From an uncultured Eubacteriales bacterium (GTDB lineage: Bacteria; Bacillota; Clostridia; Oscillospirales; CAG-272), in assembly GCA_934432675.1 (NCBI GenBank), contig CAKRYT010000004.1, forward strand, positions 110,816-174,815: a stretch of DNA of 64,000 bases, read 5' to 3'. Under the pieces are notes generated by a model, which did not search any database, was not told where the DNA came from, and saw only the letters and a list, made by a program, of their open reading frames with translations. Below, piece after piece: positions 43,149-51,072 of this stretch; the first letter of the stretch is position 1, and each line of letters starts with the position of its first letter. The translations under genes were made by a program, and so were the position numbers.

Positions 43149-43946
43149 ATGTATTTCGGATTTAAGAACATCTCGGTCGGGTACCGGAACAAAACGGTGC
43201 TCTCCGACCTCACTCTCGACATCCCGGAGGGCAGGATCGTCACGCTCATCGGGCAGAACGGGTGCGGAAAATCCACCCTGCTGAAGACCGTCTCCAAGGC
43301 GGTGAGCCCAAAGAGCGGGAGCGTCCTCTACCGCGACCGCGCGCTCCGCGATTACGCGCCGAAAAAGCTGGCGCAGCGCATCGCCTACCTTGCGCAGGTG
43401 CACGAATCCCCGCCTGATATTGACGTCCGGACGCTGGTGTCCTACGGGCGCTTCCCCTACTCGGTGTTCGGGCGGGGGCTGACCATGGCAGACAAAGAGA
43501 TTATCGACCGGGCCCTCGCCATGACCGGGCTTACCGCCCTCGGCGACCGGATCCTGTCCACCCTTTCGGGAGGGGAACGTCAGCGCGCTTGGATCGCCAT
43601 GACCGTCGCGCAGGAGCCCGAGATACTGATCCTCGATGAGCCGACCACCTACCTGGACGTCAGCTACCAGATCGAGGTGCTGGAACTTGTGCGGCGGCTC
43701 AACCGCGAGCTCGGCATCACCATCGTCATGGTCCTGCATGACATCAACCTCGCCGCGCGCTATTCGGACCTGCTCGCGGTCATCCGGGGCGGCGGGCTGT
43801 ACGCGTTCGGCAAGCCGTCCGACATCATCACCGCAGAGAATCTCCGCGAGATTTTCGAGATCGAGGCGGCGGTATATACCGACCCGATCCACCAGTGCCC
43901 CCTCTTTATCCCGGTCAGGACCACCCTACATACGCCAACAAAATAA
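43149..43946 (+). CDS. ABC transporter ATPase (FepC/HmuV class)
   Basis: A 265-residue ATPase that powers the permease. Walker A GQNGCGKST (about residues 37-45), Q-loop AYLAQVHE, signature LSGGERQRAWIAMT, Walker B ILILDEPTTYLD and switch histidine VLHDIN are all intact. I chose ATG 43149 (MYFGFKNISVGYRNK) because it lies 4 nt past the permease stop; the longer frame upstream overlaps permease coding sequence. Confidence 0.95.
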   Translation: MYFGFKNISVGYRNKTVLSDLTLDIPEGRIVTLIGQNGCGKSTLLKTVSKAVSPKSGSVLYRDRALRDYAPKKLAQRIAYLAQVHESPPDIDVRTLVSYGRFPYSVFGRGLTMADKEIIDRALAMTGLTALGDRILSTLSGGERQRAWIAMTVAQEPEILILDEPTTYLDVSYQIEVLELVRRLNRELGITIVMVLHDINLAARYSDLLAVIRGGGLYAFGKPSDIITAENLREIFEIEAAVYTDPIHQCPLFIPVRTTLHTPTK

Positions 43947-43972
43947 AATCATATAAAATTAGGAGAAAACCA

Positions 43973-45109
43973 ATGAAAAAACTGCTATCCGTCTTACTCT
44001 GCCTCTGCATGCTGGTGAGCGCCATCGCGCTCGCATCCTGCGGGGGAGACAACACCGACCCCACCCCCACCCCTGACAAGCCGGGAAACACGACCGGTGA
44101 CGGCGGCAACACCGATAAGGAAGCACTGAAAGCGCAGTGGAAAGCCGAATTTCTGAAAGGTGCCGACGAAGTGACCGTCAGTGAGACATCCGTGACCTTC
44201 AAGGACGCGACCTCCGCCGACGGCTCCACCGTGACGATCAGCAAGAACCCCGGCAAGGTCGTCAACCTCTACGGCAGTTTCACGACGCTCTGGTATGAAG
44301 CGGGCGGCTCGGTCATCGGCTGCATCGGCGGCGATTCCGCCAAGGAGTTGTACCTCGAATACATCGGCAGAGACATCACCGCAGACAACGGCATGACGGT
44401 GGTCGCCACCTCCTCCTCGGGCAACAAGTGGAATACGGAGAAAATCCTGGAGCTTCACCCCGATCTCATCATCTGCTCAACCGCTATGAGCGGCTACTCA
44501 ACGATCAAAAACCCCGCGGCGGCGGCAAATGTGCCCGTAATTGCCGTCGATTATGACGACTTCTCGGACTACCTCAAGTGGTTCAAGGTGTTCTGCAACC
44601 TGACAGGGCACACCGAGCTCTGGGAGAGCGTCGCCATGAAGGCGCTCGACGAGGTCGTGGAGGTGCTCGCCGAGATCCCCGCAGACAACGGCACGAAAGT
44701 ATTCTCCATGTTCTCCGGCTCGAAAAGCCTGCAGGCAAACACCTCCGCCACGGTGGTCGGCGGCATGGTAAAAGCGATGAACTGCTCCAACATCGCCGAC
44801 TCGTGGCAGGGCACGCTCGACGGCGCCGGCAGACGGGACATCAACCTTGAAACCGTGTTCGCGGCGAACCCTGACATCATCATCGTCCAGTGCCACGCCG
44901 GCGCGGACGTCGCCAAAAAGCAGGTGGAAGACACCTATGGCTCGAACCCCGTCTGGCAATCGCTGAACGCCGTGAAGAACGGCAAGGTCTTTTACCTTGA
45001 AAAAACGCTCTTCCACAACAAGCCGAACAGCCGCTTCGCAGAAGCTTACCAGAAACTTGCGGAAATTCTGTACCCGGACGTGAATTTCTCGTTCAAGGCG
45101 ACAAAATGA
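43973..45109 (+). CDS. Substrate-binding lipoprotein (iron/heme type)
   Basis: A 378-residue exported lipoprotein. The signal peptide ends in a lipobox (AIALASCGGD, Cys near residue 23), followed by a Thr/Pro/Gly-rich linker and a periplasmic-binding-protein fold of the helical-backbone class II type (VVNLYGSFTTLWYEAGGSVIGC, EKILELHPDLIICST, AANPDIIIVQCH, GKVFYLEK). It would capture the ligand outside the membrane and feed the permease. No fixed heme-ligand motif can be named by eye. AGGAG precedes ATG 43973; the stop overlaps the radical SAM ATG. Confidence 0.93.
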   Translation: MKKLLSVLLCLCMLVSAIALASCGGDNTDPTPTPDKPGNTTGDGGNTDKEALKAQWKAEFLKGADEVTVSETSVTFKDATSADGSTVTISKNPGKVVNLYGSFTTLWYEAGGSVIGCIGGDSAKELYLEYIGRDITADNGMTVVATSSSGNKWNTEKILELHPDLIICSTAMSGYSTIKNPAAAANVPVIAVDYDDFSDYLKWFKVFCNLTGHTELWESVAMKALDEVVEVLAEIPADNGTKVFSMFSGSKSLQANTSATVVGGMVKAMNCSNIADSWQGTLDGAGRRDINLETVFAANPDIIIVQCHAGADVAKKQVEDTYGSNPVWQSLNAVKNGKVFYLEKTLFHNKPNSRFAEAYQKLAEILYPDVNFSFKATK

Positions 45110-46362
45110 TCTTTACGGAACGATTCCGCACGCATCATGACGCCTCACGCAATCTGAAAAACAAATACGCTTCCCTTATTTCGGGGGAAGCGTATTTGCC
45201 GAAAATTTTGGCGGGGGACGCCGCCGACCGCCGGGTCATCTATCTCCATGTCCCTTTCTGTAACAAGGTCTGCACCTTCTGCCCCTTTCACCGCCCGGAC
45301 GAACTCAGCCGTCGGGAATATCATCACTACCTCATCGCACAGATACACGCGCTTTGCACATACCCTTTCATGCAGGCGCCGATCGACGCCGTAAACTTCG
45401 GCGGCGGCACGCCGACTTCCCTCTCGCCGGAGCAGATGGCGGCGGTCCTCGCCGCCCTGCGGGAATGCTTTACGTTCACGCCGGGGGCGGAAATCAGCGT
45501 AGAGACCTCCGCGACCGAGCTCACGGACGAAATGCTCGCGGTGCTGACGGCGGGGGGTGTCAACCGCCTGTCCGTCGGGATTCAGACCTTTGACGACGGG
45601 ATCCGAAAGCTGCTCGGTCGCCGCGGCAGCGGCGAGTTTGCCGCCTCGCGCGTGGCTGCGGCGATGAAGGCGGGCATTCCGAATACCGGCGTTGACCTGA
45701 TCTACAACTACCCAGGGCAGACCGATGCACAACTTCTCTCCGACCTTGCCCGCATCCGGACGCTGGACGCAGCAGGCGTTTCATTCTATTCCCTGATGCT
45801 GCACGAGAAAACGCCGCTGTACCGCCGCCTCGGTGAAGCGGATAAGGCGTCCATGCGGGACCTTTCCCGCGAAATAGAGCTTTTCGACATGATCCTTGAT
45901 ACGCTCGGCGAGAGCGGCTATCGGATGATGGAACTCACGAAACTCGTGAAAGCCGGGCGCGACCGCTATGACTATATGGAGATCCGGCATAACGGCGGGA
46001 GTTGCATCGCGGTAGGGCATGGTGCCGGCGGGAACATCGGCGATTATTTCTACCACAATTCCCACAGCGTGCCGGATATTTCCGAGGAGATCCGCATCTG
46101 CTCGCGCGGCAGGGTTCTGCTCCCGGCGTACCGCGATGTCGATGCCCTGATCTGGGAGTTGCAGAAAGGGCACGCAGACCTCGCCGCCCACTCGGAGCGG
46201 CTCGGTGTCGATCTCGTGGCACTGTTCGGCGAGACGCTCGCAGAGCTCGCCGGGGACGGGTATCTGACCGTCTCGGGCAGTACCGTGACGCTCACCCGGG
46301 AGGGTGTGTTCTTCGGGAACAATATCATTTCCCTTTTGATCGGACGTCTCACAGAAGACTGA
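45106..46362 (+). CDS. HemN/HutW-like radical SAM protein of the heme/iron operon
   Basis: A 418-residue radical SAM protein. The [4Fe-4S] motif is CNKVCTFC (residues 52-59) in the context YLHVPFCNKVCTFCPFHR, the pattern of HemN, HemW and the heme-degrading ChuW/HutW group. GGGTPTSLS, ISVETSATELT, RLSVGIQTFDDGIRKLLGR and GVDLIYNYPGQT are further superfamily motifs, and a HemN-type C-terminal domain follows. Its place as last gene of an iron/heme ABC operon with a flavodoxin argues for anaerobic tetrapyrrole cleavage or modification rather than coproporphyrinogen oxidation. That substrate is an inference. Confidence 0.85.
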   Translation: MIFTERFRTHHDASRNLKNKYASLISGEAYLPKILAGDAADRRVIYLHVPFCNKVCTFCPFHRPDELSRREYHHYLIAQIHALCTYPFMQAPIDAVNFGGGTPTSLSPEQMAAVLAALRECFTFTPGAEISVETSATELTDEMLAVLTAGGVNRLSVGIQTFDDGIRKLLGRRGSGEFAASRVAAAMKAGIPNTGVDLIYNYPGQTDAQLLSDLARIRTLDAAGVSFYSLMLHEKTPLYRRLGEADKASMRDLSREIELFDMILDTLGESGYRMMELTKLVKAGRDRYDYMEIRHNGGSCIAVGHGAGGNIGDYFYHNSHSVPDISEEIRICSRGRVLLPAYRDVDALIWELQKGHADLAAHSERLGVDLVALFGETLAELAGDGYLTVSGSTVTLTREGVFFGNNIISLLIGRLTED

Positions 46363-46367
46363 CGGCA

Positions 46368-46404
46368 GAGCCGGGTACCTCCGGAGGGTACCCGACTCTT
46401 TTTG
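46368..46404 (+). terminator. Terminator of the heme/iron operon
   Basis: GAG-C-CGGGTACC pairs with GGTACCCG-A-CTC; followed by TTTTTG. Confidence 0.88.
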
Positions 46405-46544
46405 TCGGTGCACCCCTGTGCGGGCGGCGCGTTTTCGTGCATGGACCCTTTACATTCCGGGAATTTTATGTTAAGATAGTGTGATGAAATGTTTTCGCAC
46501 ACGGCATCCGTTGCCGTGTCAGACCTTTATGGGAGGTACCCGTT

Positions 46545-47654
46545 TTGATAATCGCGCTGGAAGAAGCGAAACGCCGTCTTTCCGCCCTCGCACCGTCGGT
46601 GAAACAACTCCGTGAGTCGCTCCGCATCGACGCCCTGACCGAAGAGGCGAAGGAACTGGAAGCCAAGACCTACGCCCCGGACTTCTGGGAGGACCAGGAG
46701 GCGTCGGGCGTGACCCTGAAACAACTGAAACGCCTGAAAGACACGATTGAAGAATACGAGGCGCTTTCGACCCGCTTTGACGACGCCACGGTACTGACCG
46801 AGATGGCCATCGAAGAGGACGACGAGGGCTCTGTCGAAGAGGTCACCAAAGAGGTAGACTTCCTCGAAAAAGAGGCGGAACGCCTGCGGCTGGAAACGCT
46901 CCTGACCGGGGAATACGACCACAACAACGCCATTCTTTCGTTCCACCCCGGTGCGGGCGGCACGGAGGCGCAGGACTGGGCATCCATGCTGTACCGTATG
47001 TACTCCCGCTGGGGTGAGGCGCACGGTTATACCGTGAAACTCATTGACTGGCTGGACGGGGAGGAGGCGGGGCTCAAATCCGCCACCCTCATGATCGAGG
47101 GTCCCTGGGCATACGGGTACCTGAAAAGCGAGAACGGCGTGCACCGCCTCGTCCGTATTTCTCCGTTCGATGCCTCCGGCAGACGGCAGACCTCGTTTGC
47201 CTCGGTGGAAGTCATGCCCGAACTCGATGACGATAACAGTGTCGAGATCCGCCCCGAGGATATCGAGGTGACGGCGCACCGCTCGTCGGGTGCCGGCGGC
47301 CAGCACATCAACAAGACCGACTCCGCCATCCGGATCGTCCACCTGCCGACGGGTATCGTCGTCGGGTGTCAGACCGAACGCTCCCAGTTGCAGAACAAGG
47401 AGACGGCGATGAAGATGCTGCGCTCCAAACTGATGGAGATCAAGATGCGTGAGCACCTGGATAAGATTTCGGACATCCAGGGGGTCAAGACCAACATTGA
47501 ATGGGGCGCACAGATCCGCTCCTACGTATTCATGCCCTACACACTGGCAAAAGACACGCGTACGGGGTACGAAAACGGCAATATACAGGCGGTCATGGAC
47601 GGTGACATCGACGGTTTCATCGACGCCTACCTCACCGCCAACTCCAAAAAATAA
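46545..47654 (+). CDS. prfB: Peptide chain release factor 2
   Basis: A 369-residue class I release factor for UGA and UAA. The stop-codon recognition motif SPF (RISPFDASGRRQTSFASVEV) and the peptidyl-hydrolysis motif GGQ (SGAGGQHINKTDSAIRI) are intact. Unlike most RF2 genes, no programmed +1 frameshift is present: the region where CTTTGA would lie is read in one frame (LRIDALTEEAKELEAK). The start is a TTG at 46545, 7 nt after GGGAGGT; no ATG occurs near the expected N-terminus. A small membrane protein gene follows by 10 nt. Confidence 0.96.
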   Translation: MIIALEEAKRRLSALAPSVKQLRESLRIDALTEEAKELEAKTYAPDFWEDQEASGVTLKQLKRLKDTIEEYEALSTRFDDATVLTEMAIEEDDEGSVEEVTKEVDFLEKEAERLRLETLLTGEYDHNNAILSFHPGAGGTEAQDWASMLYRMYSRWGEAHGYTVKLIDWLDGEEAGLKSATLMIEGPWAYGYLKSENGVHRLVRISPFDASGRRQTSFASVEVMPELDDDNSVEIRPEDIEVTAHRSSGAGGQHINKTDSAIRIVHLPTGIVVGCQTERSQLQNKETAMKMLRSKLMEIKMREHLDKISDIQGVKTNIEWGAQIRSYVFMPYTLAKDTRTGYENGNIQAVMDGDIDGFIDAYLTANSKK

Positions 47655-47664
47655 GGGGGGACAC

Positions 47665-47967
47665 ATGAAAGATCTCGTCAAAAAATACCGTGTGGTCCTG
47701 ATGATCGTCCTGTTTGCACAGGCAGTGACGCTGTTTTTCCTGTTTCTCTCGCAGGTGGGCAGACGCCGCAGTCTCGCAGAGGCGTTTCTTGCGCTATCGG
47801 TGAGTGACACGATGGCGACTTTCCTTTTGTACCTCGGGTATCTCGGGGAGAAACGGGAGAAAAAAGCCCGTGAGGAGACGCGCGTGCAGATGCGGGAGGA
47901 TCCGGACGGATTTGAGATACCGCTGGATGACACGGCGCGTGCCCGTGACTTTCGAGACAAGAGATAA
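47665..47967 (+). CDS. Small membrane protein downstream of prfB
   Basis: A 100-residue protein with two predicted membrane helices (VVLMIVLFAQAVTLFFLFL and ALSVSDTMATFLLYLGYL) and a charged C-terminal tail. AAGGGGGG lies 5 nt before the ATG. It is probably translated from the prfB transcript. The function is unknown; the palindromic element that follows can end the operon. Confidence 0.75.
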   Translation: MKDLVKKYRVVLMIVLFAQAVTLFFLFLSQVGRRRSLAEAFLALSVSDTMATFLLYLGYLGEKREKKAREETRVQMREDPDGFEIPLDDTARARDFRDKR

Positions 47968-48000
47968 GGGCGGAGACCAAGCCCCCTAAATGATTTTAAT

Positions 48001-48051
48001 GGCAACCGATATCGACTTTTCATCGGATAGATGTGAGCCGTATCGGTTGCC
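48001..48051 (+). repeat. 51-bp GGCAACCGAT palindromic element
   Basis: The reverse-orientation partner of 15563-15613 with two mismatches; followed by TTTACTTTA, so it can end the prfB operon. Confidence 0.85.
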
Positions 48052-48076
48052 TTTACTTTAAGAGACGCGGGAGGCT

Positions 48077-48136
48077 TTAACCGCGTTCGCACCGCCTACC
48101 GTACCAAAGTACGCCTACTGCGGTGTGAACGCGGTT
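48077..48136. repeat. Long hairpin with AACCGCGTTC arms
   Basis: Arms of about 17 nt (AACCGCGTTCGCACCGC and its near-complement, one mismatch) enclose 24 nt. No T-run follows closely, so it may be a structured RNA rather than a terminator. Confidence 0.6.
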
Positions 48137-48326
48137 TCTCCATCCCTTCTCTCTTGTCTCGGGTACACAAGTTAAGCAATGGCTGGCGCAGATAAGGGCG
48201 GACGATTGTCTTCCGGTTAGACAAAATAAAAGCATTTCCGTCTCGCGGAAATGCATCAGGCAAACAAACGGTTTCTCCGATAAAAAACGAAGTTTGCCGG
48301 AGCAACGCCCCCAAAATAAATTTATT

Positions 48327-48377
48327 GGCAACCGATATTGACTTTTCAAAGATAGATGAAAAGCCGTATCGGTTGTC
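48327..48377 (+). repeat. 51-bp GGCAACCGAT palindromic element, second local copy
   Basis: Same arms and same TTTACTTTA exit as 48001-48051, with several central differences. Confidence 0.8.
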
Positions 48378-48432
48378 TTTACTTTAAGAGAAACGGGGGG
48401 AGCCGCCAAAACCCCTTCGGTGAATGGGTTTT

Positions 48433-48473
48433 GGCGAGCGACAAGCCGGAAAACCTTGTTCTCGGGGCGGCGG
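48433..48473. repeat. 41-bp direct repeat, copy 1
   Basis: Begins GGCGAGCGACAAGCCGG and matches 48562-48602 with three mismatches, 129 bp apart. Confidence 0.85.
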
Positions 48474-48561
48474 CGAAAGACGACGGAACGAGGACTTGGT
48501 TGCCGGCGCGGGACGAGAGCCTCCCTCTTCGTGCCGCCGATGTGTTCCGGATACGAATTTC

Positions 48562-48602
48562 GGCGAGCGACAAGCCGGAAAACCTTGCCCTCGGGGTGGC
48601 GG
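48562..48602. repeat. 41-bp direct repeat, copy 2
   Basis: Second copy of the unit at 48433-48473, just upstream of the kinase promoter. Confidence 0.85.
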
Positions 48603-48664
48603 TGTGGTATTTGTTCACATTTTTGTGCTATACTGGTAATAATAAGGAAAAGGAGACGTGGACC

Positions 48665-49600
48665 GTGGCAGAGCGCAGTGTACAGGAGATCAACCGGGCG
48701 GTGGAGGAGCACCTCGCCGCGACCGTGGCAGAGGCGGAAGACGAATACCGCGCGCACCTCGAAGACCTCGCGGATAAGATCGTCCTGCGCGGCACGCGCG
48801 TGGTACTGCTCGCGGGGCCGAGCAGTTCGGGCAAGACGACGACGGCCAATATGCTCGCCGACTGCCTGCGGCAGGGCGGACACGCGGCGACGGTTATCTC
48901 GCTCGATGACTTCTATTATTCCAAGGATGACCCGCGCTACCCCCGCACCCCCGAGGGCACGCTGGACTATGAGACGCCGCACGCCCTGCGGCTGGACCTC
49001 ATCCGACAGACCATCCGCCGTATTCTGCGCGGAGAGCCGGCACCCGTACCGAAGTTCGACTTCAAGATCGGTCGGCGGTGGGACAACGCCGCCGTCGTCG
49101 ATATTCCGCGCGGCGGCTGCGCCATCATTGAGGGGCTGCACGCGCTGAATCCGCTCATGACGGAGGGGATTGACACCGGTGCCGTTGCGCGGGTGTTCGT
49201 CAGTGTCTCCACCAATATTTCCGACGACGGACAACGACTGCTCTCGGGCAGGAAGGTCCGTTTCATCCGCCGCCTCACCCGGGACTACCTCTACCGCGCC
49301 TCGGGCGTGGATCGGACGCTTTCTCTCTGGCAGGGCGTGCTCGCCGGGGAGGATCGTTACCTCTACCCGTTCAAAGACAGTGCCGAGTTTCGCTTTGATA
49401 CCTTCCACCTCTATGAACTCGGCGTCATGCGCCCCTTTGCCGAGCGCGTGCTCGCTGCCGACACGCAGACGCATGACCCCTATCTGGACGTCATTCGCGA
49501 AGCACTCGCCCGCTTTACCGAGATCCCGTTGGCAAACGTCCCCGAGACTTCCCTCATCCGTGAGTTTGTCCCGGGCGGCATTTACGAAAACCTCTATTGA
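48665..49600 (+). CDS. Uridine kinase/phosphoribulokinase-family protein
   Basis: A 311-residue P-loop kinase of the PRK/URK superfamily. Walker A GPSSSGKTT (about residues 54-62) and LDDFYYSKDDPRYPRTPEGTLDYETPHAL match uridine-kinase substrate loops. FDFKIGRRW and CAIIEGLHALNPLM follow. It is about 100 residues longer than Udk at 19541, with an N-terminal helical extension. In longer clostridial homologues a TGS/ThrRS-like N-terminus precedes this domain; it is absent here. I chose GTG 48665, 9 nt after AAGGAG; the frame is open further upstream, but a promoter and repeats lie there. Confidence 0.85.
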   Translation: MAERSVQEINRAVEEHLAATVAEAEDEYRAHLEDLADKIVLRGTRVVLLAGPSSSGKTTTANMLADCLRQGGHAATVISLDDFYYSKDDPRYPRTPEGTLDYETPHALRLDLIRQTIRRILRGEPAPVPKFDFKIGRRWDNAAVVDIPRGGCAIIEGLHALNPLMTEGIDTGAVARVFVSVSTNISDDGQRLLSGRKVRFIRRLTRDYLYRASGVDRTLSLWQGVLAGEDRYLYPFKDSAEFRFDTFHLYELGVMRPFAERVLAADTQTHDPYLDVIREALARFTEIPLANVPETSLIREFVPGGIYENLY

Positions 49601-49620
49601 CGGACTCCCGTTATATAGCT

Positions 49621-49651
49621 ACCCCCGGTCGCTTGGACCGGGGGTTTTTGT
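49621..49651. terminator. Terminator between the kinase and the permease
   Basis: ACCCCCGGTC and GACCGGGGGT with a 6-nt loop, followed by TTTTG. Confidence 0.9.
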
Positions 49652-50880
49652 TACAGAAAACGCAGTTGCAGGGTGCAGATACCGAAAAGGACCGAGAGAA
49701 ACAGAGCGTTCACCCAGGTGAACTTCCACAGATACCGCCCGGCACCACCGGGATGCGCCCCGAGATAGGTACGCAATGTGATGAGGCTCGCCATGGAGGA
49801 GATGAGCGTCCCCACACCCCCGATGTTCACCCCGAGGAGCAGCGGCCGCCAGTCGGTGGCAAACCCCGCGAGCAGGATCGCCGTCGGCACGTTGGAAATG
49901 AGTTGGCAGGACAGCGTCGAGACAAGGAGCGTATTCCGCGAAAGCAGTGACGAGAAAAACGCACCGACCGCGGGAATACGGACCATGTTCCCCGAGAAGA
50001 CGAAAAAGCAGACGAACGTCAAAAGGAGCGGATAATCCACCGCGAGAAACGCCCGACGGTCGGAGGCAAGCAGCACGACCACCACCGCCGCGAGTGCCAC
50101 GTAATAGGGGAGCAGACGGAACACCGAGAGAATCACGAGCAGAAACACCCCGAGATAGAGTGCCGTGCGCCACCGCGGCAGAGGTGCCGTTGCCCGCTCA
50201 CAGACCCGGATGGGCTCTCGCGGGAAGATGAGCAGACAGAGCAGCGTGATGATGGCCACCGCAACGAGGAAGGGAGGGAGCATCGTCAGCGTGAAAGCAC
50301 CCGTCGGGATATGGAAATAACCGTACAGATACAGATTTTGCGGATTGCCGAACGGGGTCAGCATCCCCCCGAGGTTGGCGGCGGCATTCTGTAAGATGAA
50401 TGCGAACGCCATATGCCGCTCCTTTCCCGTGGAGGTGAGAACGTAGCAGGAGAGCGGCAGAAACGTGAGGAGTGCCATGTCGTTTGCAATGAGCATGGAG
50501 CCGATAAAGGTGATATAGGTGAGCGCAAGCATACAGACGCGGAGCGACCCCGTCAGGGCAACGATTTTCTCCGCGAGGACCGTGAAAAAACGGATATGGC
50601 GCAACGCCGCCACGACGGCGAGCGTGGAAAACAGGCAGGAGAGCGTGGAAAAATCAATATACGACAGGTACTGCCGGTCGGGCGGGACGATGCACGCCGT
50701 CACGATCGCCGCCGCAAAAGCCACGAGCAGGACGACGTTGTGCCGCACAAAACGTCCGATGGCCGACAGCACCCGGCAGGCGCGCCCGCGCGGTGCCGGT
50801 GTCGGTGCCGACACGCACGGCACCGTTTCGGAGATGTCACCGACGGCCGCCGCCGTCGCATCTGTTTTTGCATTCTTCAT
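49651..50880 (-). CDS. SLC13/ArsB-type anion permease
   Basis: A 409-residue inner-membrane protein with about eleven helices, of the ion-transporter superfamily (ArsB/CitM/NadC-like). Typical re-entrant-loop signatures are GSMLIANDMALLTFLPL and ILQNAAANLGGMLTPFGNPQNLYLY in the first half, and LISNVPTAILLAGFATDWRPLLLGVNIGGVGTLISSMASLI in the second. It likely moves an inorganic anion or a dicarboxylate. ATG 50880 was chosen because the longer open frame runs through tRNA-Leu. A cytoplasmic N-terminal tail of about 40 residues precedes the first helix. Confidence 0.9.
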   Translation of the reverse strand: MKNAKTDATAAAVGDISETVPCVSAPTPAPRGRACRVLSAIGRFVRHNVVLLVAFAAAIVTACIVPPDRQYLSYIDFSTLSCLFSTLAVVAALRHIRFFTVLAEKIVALTGSLRVCMLALTYITFIGSMLIANDMALLTFLPLSCYVLTSTGKERHMAFAFILQNAAANLGGMLTPFGNPQNLYLYGYFHIPTGAFTLTMLPPFLVAVAIITLLCLLIFPREPIRVCERATAPLPRWRTALYLGVFLLVILSVFRLLPYYVALAAVVVVLLASDRRAFLAVDYPLLLTFVCFFVFSGNMVRIPAVGAFFSSLLSRNTLLVSTLSCQLISNVPTAILLAGFATDWRPLLLGVNIGGVGTLISSMASLITLRTYLGAHPGGAGRYLWKFTWVNALFLSVLFGICTLQLRFL

Positions 50881-50941
50881 GAGAAACCTCGCATCGGATA
50901 TGGAACAAAGGAATAACCCGCGCCACAGGGGCACGGGTCTC

Positions 50942-51030
50942 TGGTACCGATGACCGGGCTCGAACCGGTACGGGAGGTAAGTCCCATCGGATTTTAAGTC
51001 CGAGGCGTCTGCCAATTCCGCCACATCGGC
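50942..51030 (-). tRNA. tRNA-Leu (TAA)
   Basis: A class II tRNA with a long variable arm. Acceptor GCCGATG pairs with CATCGGT, anticodon loop CTTAAAA gives TAA (reads UUA/UUG), T loop TTCGAGC, CCA encoded; 89 nt. It lies 61 nt before the permease start and may be co-transcribed with it. Confidence 0.96.
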
Positions 51031-51043
51031 AAGTAACGGAAGC

Positions 51044-51072
51044 ATTATAGCATGCGGGAGCGGAATTGTCAA
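51044..51072 (-). promoter_or_regulatory. tRNA-Leu promoter
   Basis: The minus strand reads TTGACA (51072-51067), 17 nt, TATAAT (51049-51044), perfect consensus. Confidence 0.88.

Larger units (their letters stand above)
47968..48664. other. 697-base hairpin- and repeat-rich intergenic region
   Basis: Contains two GGCAACCGAT palindromes, a 17-bp hairpin (AACCGCGTTC arms, 48077-48136), a GCATTTCCG hairpin near 48233-48256, two AGATAAGGGCGGA motifs (47963 and 48190) and two 41-bp direct repeats. I find no gene before the kinase start at 48665. An extended -10 promoter (TGCTATACT, about 48626-48634) lies at its right end. Confidence 0.65.

Noticed and set aside
48433..48602. Possible CRISPR array
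   Set aside because: Only two repeats, 129 bp apart, with no regular spacers and no cas genes.
48356..48664. N-terminal extension of the uridine-kinase-like protein
   Set aside because: The stretch contains palindromic and direct repeats and ends in an extended -10 promoter; the GTG at 48665 has a good Shine-Dalgarno sequence.
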